DNA from: Lachnospiraceae bacterium UBA7196
GTDB taxonomy: Bacteria; Bacillota; Clostridia; Lachnospirales; Lachnospiraceae
Direction: 5' to 3'
DNA: 64,000 bases
Assembly: GCA_002490835.1 (NCBI GenBank)
Contig: DKUU01000012.1
Span: 62,492 to 126,491 of the forward strand
Positions 59,351 through 64,000 of the stretch are shown here, in pieces (position 1 is the stretch's first letter; each line of letters starts with the position of its first letter). Position numbers and translations under genes: made by a program. Below the pieces are notes generated by a model. It worked only from the letters and a program-made list of their open reading frames with translations, was not told where the DNA came from and did no database searches.

Positions 59351-60409
59351 ATGAAAGACGTCGCCCGCATGGCATTGGAACCCGGCATGGTAATCGGCGA
59401 GGATATCTGCAACTACCAGAATGAGCTGATCATCCCCAAGGATACGGAAGTAACCGAAAAAGTGATCAAGAAACTCGCGCTGCACTCGATCATCTGTGTC
59501 CCTGTTAAGGAGGAGATCGACTTCGCCACCACCCATTTTGAAAAAGTGCGCTTAAGCAAAGCGTTTCAGACCTTCCAGCTCACCTACAACAATCTAATGC
59601 CCATCTACGCCAAATTGATGAGCGGCTTTGCAAAGACGGGGGTGTGGAAAAGTACCAGCCAGCTCCGGGATATCTACACAAAGCTCTCCGCCTGCGCGGG
59701 TACCGGAGAATCGCTTCTCGATTTTCTCTACAACATGTTGCCCAGAGAGGATGCCATGACCCATGCGCACTGCTTAAATTCCGCGCTGATCGCCGGCGTT
59801 TTCGGCACTTGGTGGGAACTTTCGCAGGAAGATCTTTTACTGTTAGTGCAGTGCGCCTTCTTTTATGATGTCGGAAAACTGCGGCTTCCTCAGGAATTAC
59901 TATGGAAATCAGATAAACTCACCGATCTGGAATTTACCAAACTGAAAACACACACCATGCTTGGATTCGAGCTGTTAAAGGATCAGCCTGTCGACGAGCA
60001 TGTGATCAAGGCCACTCTCATGCACCACGAACGCTGCGACGGTTCCGGCTATCCTTCCAAGCTGAAAGGCGACAAGATCGACGTCTTTGCCAAGTACATC
60101 GCCGTCATAGACGCCTACGAAGCCATGACCTCTTCCCGCACCTACCGTCAGCCCTTGAATCCGTTTCAGGTTATCGAGAATTTTGAGCGCGAGGGCTATG
60201 AAAAATTTGAGCGGGCGATTCTGGAACCCATCCTCTATCATATCGCCGCCACGCAGCTTGGATTCACGATCCGTTTAAGCGACGATACGGAGGCAAAGAT
60301 CGCAAACCTGAACAAAGACAATCTCTCAAGACCGCTCTTACAGCGGGAGGACGGCTCTTACATAGATCTTTCCGCCAAACCGGAGCTTACCATTATGGCA
60401 ATCTTTTAA
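59351..60409 (+). CDS. HD-GYP-like protein with an altered metal site
   Basis: A 352-residue protein ending in an HD-GYP domain. HHERCDGSGYP (about 225-235) is the GYP part, complete, and IAVIDAYEAMTSSRTYR is the following conserved stretch. The usual HDIGK, however, reads YDVGK (Tyr172-Asp173), so the first metal ligand is missing. It may bind but not cleave c-di-GMP. The N-terminal part is a predicted sensor without membrane helices. An in-frame codon at 59282 is unlikely; GGAGGTC lies before the ATG at 59351. A GGDEF-like protein is also encoded 12 kb away. Confidence 0.85.
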   Translation: MKDVARMALEPGMVIGEDICNYQNELIIPKDTEVTEKVIKKLALHSIICVPVKEEIDFATTHFEKVRLSKAFQTFQLTYNNLMPIYAKLMSGFAKTGVWKSTSQLRDIYTKLSACAGTGESLLDFLYNMLPREDAMTHAHCLNSALIAGVFGTWWELSQEDLLLLVQCAFFYDVGKLRLPQELLWKSDKLTDLEFTKLKTHTMLGFELLKDQPVDEHVIKATLMHHERCDGSGYPSKLKGDKIDVFAKYIAVIDAYEAMTSSRTYRQPLNPFQVIENFEREGYEKFERAILEPILYHIAATQLGFTIRLSDDTEAKIANLNKDNLSRPLLQREDGSYIDLSAKPELTIMAIF

Positions 60410-60426
60410 ATCAGTTCACGTCTATG

Positions 60427-60452
60427 ACCGGATGCTGCGGCATCCGGTTTTT
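60427..60452 (+). terminator. Terminator after the HD-GYP-like gene
   Basis: ACCGGATGC (60427-60435) pairs exactly with GCATCCGGT (60440-60448), loop TGCG, followed by five T residues. It is 18 bases after the stop codon. Confidence 0.9.
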
Positions 60453-60459
60453 GCATATT

Positions 60460-61941
60460 TTACTCTGTAAAGCAGGCATCTAAGATGCGTTTGGCGATCG
60501 GCACGGCATAATCGCCGCCACTGCCGGCCCCTTCTATGATAATGGTCACGCATACCTCCGGGTCTTCCACGGGTGCAAAACCCGTAAACCAAGCGTGGGA
60601 ATCCGTCTTGACCTGATTGTATTCCGCAGAGCCTGTCTTACCGGCAGCCGTGTAGGACAGGCCGGACAGTTTGGTCCCCGTGCCGCTTTTTACGACTTCT
60701 TCCATCAGTCCCGTCATGATCTGCGCTTCCTCCTCGCTCATCAGCCGCTTGTAGGTATCCGGAGAAAACTGCTTCACCACCGCCTTTTCATGATTTTCCA
60801 CACGATCGACCAGATAAGGCTTCATCAGCATCCCGTCGTTTGCGATGGCGCAGGTGATCATATTGAGCTGCAGCGGCGTCATCTGCGTGGTGCCCTGCCC
60901 GATTGCCGCCTGCATCATATCCGCGTCCGCAGTATCCGCATCCACATGCAGACTGCTTTGGTTATAAGCAAGGCCGATCTCCAAGGGCTGGTTAAACAAC
61001 AGCTCGTCCACTGTTTTCCCGAATCTGGCACGGTCCAGCGTCAGTCCGATGCTTGCAAAGGCAGAATTGCAGGACTTTGCAAAAGCCTTGGTGAAGTCCT
61101 CGCTGCCGTGGGCGGAACCGTGGTAGCAGTTGATACGCTCTTCGCCGTGAGAAAAGTGGCCGTTACACTGAAATCTAAACTGACTAAATGAGTCAATATT
61201 TTCTTTGATATACTCCAAAGCCGTCACGATCTTAAAAGTAGAGCCCGGCGGATAAAGTCCCTGCGTGACCCGATTTACCAGCACGCCGCTCTCCTTGTCC
61301 GCAAGCAGGTCATCCCAGATCTCCTCAATCTCATTGGGATCAAAATCCGGTTTCGATACCATAGCTAGGATACGTCCGGTTTTCGGCTCCGTCACCAGTA
61401 CGGCCCCCTTATAGATGCCAAGAGAATCATAAGCGATCTGCTGCAGATCGACATCCAGCGTAGTAAACACGTTGTCTCCGGGGTATTTTTCGCCCGCCAT
61501 GTCACTTGCTACCTTCTCGGAAAGCTTTGTATTGGAATTGATCAGATAATAGTTCGCCTGCGCTTCTACGCCGAATCTGCCGTTTGCGGCATAACCGACC
61601 GCATGGGAAAACAGGTTCGCATAAGGGTAAACGCGCACTTCCTCTCCCGTTGTATCCGTCTGCGTCTCCGCCAGCTTCTGCCCGCCGGCCGCATAGATCG
61701 TCCCTCTCCTGTTCTGGGCAATCAACAGGTTCTGTCTGCTGTTGTAGCTGTTGTTGATGAGCGCCTGTCTGTGCGTTACTGCATAATGACCGGTGTAGCC
61801 CATCATCACCAGAAACAGGCCCACAAAAAACCATGTGACCGTGAGGATCTGCCGGTTACGCTTCTTCTTCACGTTCCCCTGATTCTTCCGGCTCCCGTTC
61901 TTCTCTTCTCTCTCTCTTTTTTCGTTTTCTGTTTTTGGCAC
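60460..61941 (-). CDS. Penicillin-binding transpeptidase (class B, FtsW partner)
   Basis: A 493-residue class B transpeptidase with a strongly charged N-terminal head (about 1-30), one membrane helix (about 31-52), an N-terminal domain (RRGTIYAAGG) and the transpeptidase domain: STFK (about 234), SCN (about 291) and KTG (about 434). The short N-terminal region resembles the PbpA/PbpI group that pairs with a FtsW/RodA-type protein. It starts with GTG 86 bases inside the end of the FtsW-like gene, with GGAGA upstream. The two likely act together. Confidence 0.92.
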   Translation of the reverse strand: MPKTENEKREREEKNGSRKNQGNVKKKRNRQILTVTWFFVGLFLVMMGYTGHYAVTHRQALINNSYNSRQNLLIAQNRRGTIYAAGGQKLAETQTDTTGEEVRVYPYANLFSHAVGYAANGRFGVEAQANYYLINSNTKLSEKVASDMAGEKYPGDNVFTTLDVDLQQIAYDSLGIYKGAVLVTEPKTGRILAMVSKPDFDPNEIEEIWDDLLADKESGVLVNRVTQGLYPPGSTFKIVTALEYIKENIDSFSQFRFQCNGHFSHGEERINCYHGSAHGSEDFTKAFAKSCNSAFASIGLTLDRARFGKTVDELLFNQPLEIGLAYNQSSLHVDADTADADMMQAAIGQGTTQMTPLQLNMITCAIANDGMLMKPYLVDRVENHEKAVVKQFSPDTYKRLMSEEEAQIMTGLMEEVVKSGTGTKLSGLSYTAAGKTGSAEYNQVKTDSHAWFTGFAPVEDPEVCVTIIIEGAGSGGDYAVPIAKRILDACFTE

Positions 61942-63250
61942 GTCTGTCTCCTTCGTCCCGTCTGATAATATAAAGTCCCTCTATGATGAAAAACATGAGC
62001 AATGTAGTAAGCACGGAGCTGCCGCCGTAGCTGATAAAAGGCAACGTCACGCCCGTCATGGGAATGAACTTCGTACCACCGCCCACCGTCAAAAACACCT
62101 GAAAGATATAGGTGACGCCAAGCCCAAAGGCGATCAGCCTGTAAAAGCGGTCCTGAAGCTTCATGGAAATATTCATACACATGATAAAGCTGCTGATGCA
62201 GATCAATATCATACACATGGAAAACAGGATTCCAAGCTCCTCCGCCACCGCAGAGAATACAAAGTCCGCTTCCACCAGCGGGATCGCCGTGGGATTCCCT
62301 CTGAAAAGCCCCAGACCAAACCAGCCGCCGCTGCTGATCCCGAACAGGGACTGCGTGATCTGAAATCCCGCGTCGTCGATACAGGCAAAGGGATCCTGCC
62401 ATGCCTGTACCCGCTGCTGGACATGCGTAAACAGCTTAAAGGCAATCACCGCCGCGACACTGCCGCCCGATACCCCCAAAAGCAGATAACGCCACTTTCC
62501 TGTGGCAATGAAGACCATCAGCACATAGACCACAAAAAAGATCAGGGCGCTTCCCAAGTCCCTTGACGCCACTAAAATTAGCACATGAAGGCCCGCGAGC
62601 GCCGCCGTTACCGCCACCCTTAAGAAATCCCATGATTCATGAAAGGCGCTGGCAACAAAGAAGACAAAGAGGATCTTTACAAACTCCGAAGGCTGAAACG
62701 TGACTCCGGCAATAGAATAAGAAATTTTGGAACCATAGGTGACGGAACCCAAAAGCAGCACTACGCCCAATGCCAAAATGCCGACTCCCGCGTAGACCCA
62801 TGTCAGGCTCTTTAAAAACTTCAGGTTCCGCATAAAGAAAGGAACCGCCATTCCTATGACAATGGATACCGTGACAATGAAAAACTGTTTGATCGCCCGC
62901 TCATAGGAGAGTCTTGTCAGGATCACAAAGCCAATACTTAAGAGCATACAGGTATTGTTGATAATAAGCAGATTTCCCTTCGGGTAGATCATGCGAAAGA
63001 GCATGATCGTTGAGAACAACAAAATCTGCTGCAATACGTAAAAGAGCAGATACTCGATCTTGCCCGTCTCAAAACAGATGACCAGAAAGCACGAAAAATG
63101 CACCAGAAACATCCAGATGTTCTGGCGGAAATACCCTGCCTTTCGCTGCTCTTCCTCCTGAAAGCGGAACACCAGAAAACATTCCAGCGTATAGCAGGCA
63201 ATAAACAGGGTGATAAAATATTTAGAAAGTTCTGTAATATACAGTTCCAT
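61856..63250 (-). CDS. FtsW/RodA/SpoVE family glycosyltransferase
   Basis: A 464-residue SEDS polymerase with about ten to twelve helices. Key parts are GAVTFQPSEFVKILFVFF-type (VTFQPSEFVKILF), DLGSALIFFVVYVLMVFIATG and TGVTLPFISYGGSS near the end. The tail of about 35 residues is nearly all charged (Arg, Glu, Lys). That tail is read in another frame as the start of the transpeptidase. The start ATG at 63250 has AGGTGA; a frame to 63283 lies in the previous gene's end. Not the RodA at 24.4 kb; likely a division or sporulation enzyme. Confidence 0.92.
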   Translation of the reverse strand: MELYITELSKYFITLFIACYTLECFLVFRFQEEEQRKAGYFRQNIWMFLVHFSCFLVICFETGKIEYLLFYVLQQILLFSTIMLFRMIYPKGNLLIINNTCMLLSIGFVILTRLSYERAIKQFFIVTVSIVIGMAVPFFMRNLKFLKSLTWVYAGVGILALGVVLLLGSVTYGSKISYSIAGVTFQPSEFVKILFVFFVASAFHESWDFLRVAVTAALAGLHVLILVASRDLGSALIFFVVYVLMVFIATGKWRYLLLGVSGGSVAAVIAFKLFTHVQQRVQAWQDPFACIDDAGFQITQSLFGISSGGWFGLGLFRGNPTAIPLVEADFVFSAVAEELGILFSMCMILICISSFIMCMNISMKLQDRFYRLIAFGLGVTYIFQVFLTVGGGTKFIPMTGVTLPFISYGGSSVLTTLLMFFIIEGLYIIRRDEGDRRAKNRKRKKRERREEREPEESGEREEEA

Positions 63251-63261
63251 ATTCTTTTCAC

Positions 63262-64000
63262 CTATTCGACGCCGCGTTTGCAATGTCCGGCTGTATAATC
63301 CGAAAACGCGTATGTTCCCCGTAAAATCATTCCACAGTCCTCTCCTGTCTCCATCGTAAAATCGAAGCGGCAGGCGGACGCGCCGATCCGCTCCCGCTCT
63401 TTTCCTGCTGTATGCAGCGAATAAGGCACAGCGTTATATAGGACATTATAACAGTGATCGCAGTTTAACACTACAGGAAATGAAATTTGTTTACGATCTT
63501 TTAAGAAAATCTGTCGGTTTTTGCAGGTATCAGCCGTCTTTGCAAGGCAGTTTGCCGTGATCATCATGGGGATGTGGCTGTAGACGATCAATGTCACGGG
63601 CACGCCGCTTTCTTTTGCCGCCTTTGCAAGATGCGCCGCCTCCCCCGCATTGAGTTCATAAGGGAGCGTGATCTCATCTACATAATCCGCAAGGTACGCC
63701 GCCGCTTCTCCGTTAAAACAGTAAAGTCCCGCATCAGCCGTCAAAGAATACACGCTGCCTTCAAAATCGTTCTCCCTGACAAACGTTCTTGCAAATGCAA
63801 GCCCTTCCAGATTGCGGATCAAAAATCCCTGCACACTGCCACAGGTTTCAGGTGCCCGCAAAGCTTCGATAAGCCTCATAAGCCAAGCTTCATCCCGCTC
63901 CCGCAGGATATAGGGGAGTGCCACATAGCAGGCGCAGGACTGCATTTTGCCGGCCGCCTCTTCAAAACCTGTACTTCCAGCATTTCTCCTGCTATTCAAT
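63262..64000 (-). CDS. U32 family peptidase, C-terminal part (partial)
   Basis: The gene runs off the right end of the window, so its N terminus is missing. About 245 residues are seen. They show the end of a U32 (PF01136-type) barrel: GFLIRNLEGLAFAR, TLPYELNAGEAAHLAK and VYSHIPMMITANCLAKTADTC, with cysteines that could hold a metal, and NCDHCYNVLYNAVPYSL. Such proteins take part in RNA or ubiquinone hydroxylation or are peptidases. The stop overlaps the ribosome binding site of the FtsW-like gene, so the two are probably cotranscribed. Confidence 0.85.
   Translation of the reverse strand, partial: LNSRRNAGSTGFEEAAGKMQSCACYVALPYILRERDEAWLMRLIEALRAPETCGSVQGFLIRNLEGLAFARTFVRENDFEGSVYSLTADAGLYCFNGEAAAYLADYVDEITLPYELNAGEAAHLAKAAKESGVPVTLIVYSHIPMMITANCLAKTADTCKNRQIFLKDRKQISFPVVLNCDHCYNVLYNAVPYSLHTAGKERERIGASACRFDFTMETGEDCGMILRGTYAFSDYTAGHCKRGVE

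Overview
The window looks like a chromosomal segment of a low-to-mid G+C, endospore-related Gram-positive bacterium of the Clostridia, most probably family Lachnospiraceae. This rests on gene content and order (lexA beside a LysM division-inhibitor gene; mreBCD with minCDE, rodA and a D,D-carboxypeptidase; miaB-mutS-mutL-miaA followed by a methionine-gamma-lyase-like gene and radC; rpmB divergent from asp23-fakA-recG; gerW/ytfI), on strong GGAGG ribosome binding sites, and on frequent TTG and GTG starts. No rRNA, tRNA, CRISPR array, prophage or intact insertion sequence was recognised. Species cannot be named from the sequence alone.

Layout. 1-1480 (+): end of an Ig-like-repeat surface protein, yqeK and rsfS, closed by a terminator. 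1487-3253: a DUF378 membrane protein, lexA, and a divergent SOS-controlled yneA-like gene with several LexA boxes between them. 3340-8786 (+): a heterodimeric ABC exporter with a WYL regulator and a GyrI-like ligand-binding protein; its leader carries an operator-like inverted repeat and an intrinsic terminator just before the first gene. 8792-12430 (-): two unknown membrane proteins, a XerS-like recombinase and a TtcA-like tRNA thiolase. 12448-16990: an AI-2E family permease facing a cytidylate-kinase-like gene, then cstA and a companion gene of unknown function.

17081-33748 (-) is a long run of envelope and division genes: rluD-lspA-aroB; sepF, yggS and a HlyD-like membrane protein; a P-loop gene; a D,D-carboxypeptidase, mgsA and rodA; minE, minD and minC; mrdA (PBP2), mreD, mreC and mreB; radC and DUF4321. 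34002-43817 (-) holds a methionine-gamma-lyase-family gene, miaA, mutL, mutS, miaB and a histidinol-phosphatase. 43883-49480 is more accessory: a methyltransferase, a HAD hydrolase, a broken KilA-N gene, an AraC-HTH/GGDEF fusion, an M18 aminopeptidase, a CPBP-like membrane protein and DUF2442.

49606-55501: a tandem array of small hairpin repeats, then degV, recG, fakA and asp23 on the minus strand, and rpmB divergent. DegV (FakB type) and FakA are the two halves of a fatty-acid kinase system. 55609-64000: a Nudix hydrolase, a J-domain protein, a 46-residue membrane protein, gerW and its DUF2953 partner, two small genes, a degenerate HD-GYP protein, and a second transpeptidase/FtsW pair following a truncated U32 peptidase.

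The least explained signal is a family of small interspersed elements made of two adjacent hairpins, often with three-base loops. Copies or relatives lie between minC and minD, between mutL and mutS, after the methionine-gamma-lyase gene, as an array at the end of degV, in the rpmB leader, and near 58.8 kb. In two or three places the element edge supplies the stop codon of the adjacent gene. The arms differ between copies but stay paired, as expected if the fold is what is conserved.
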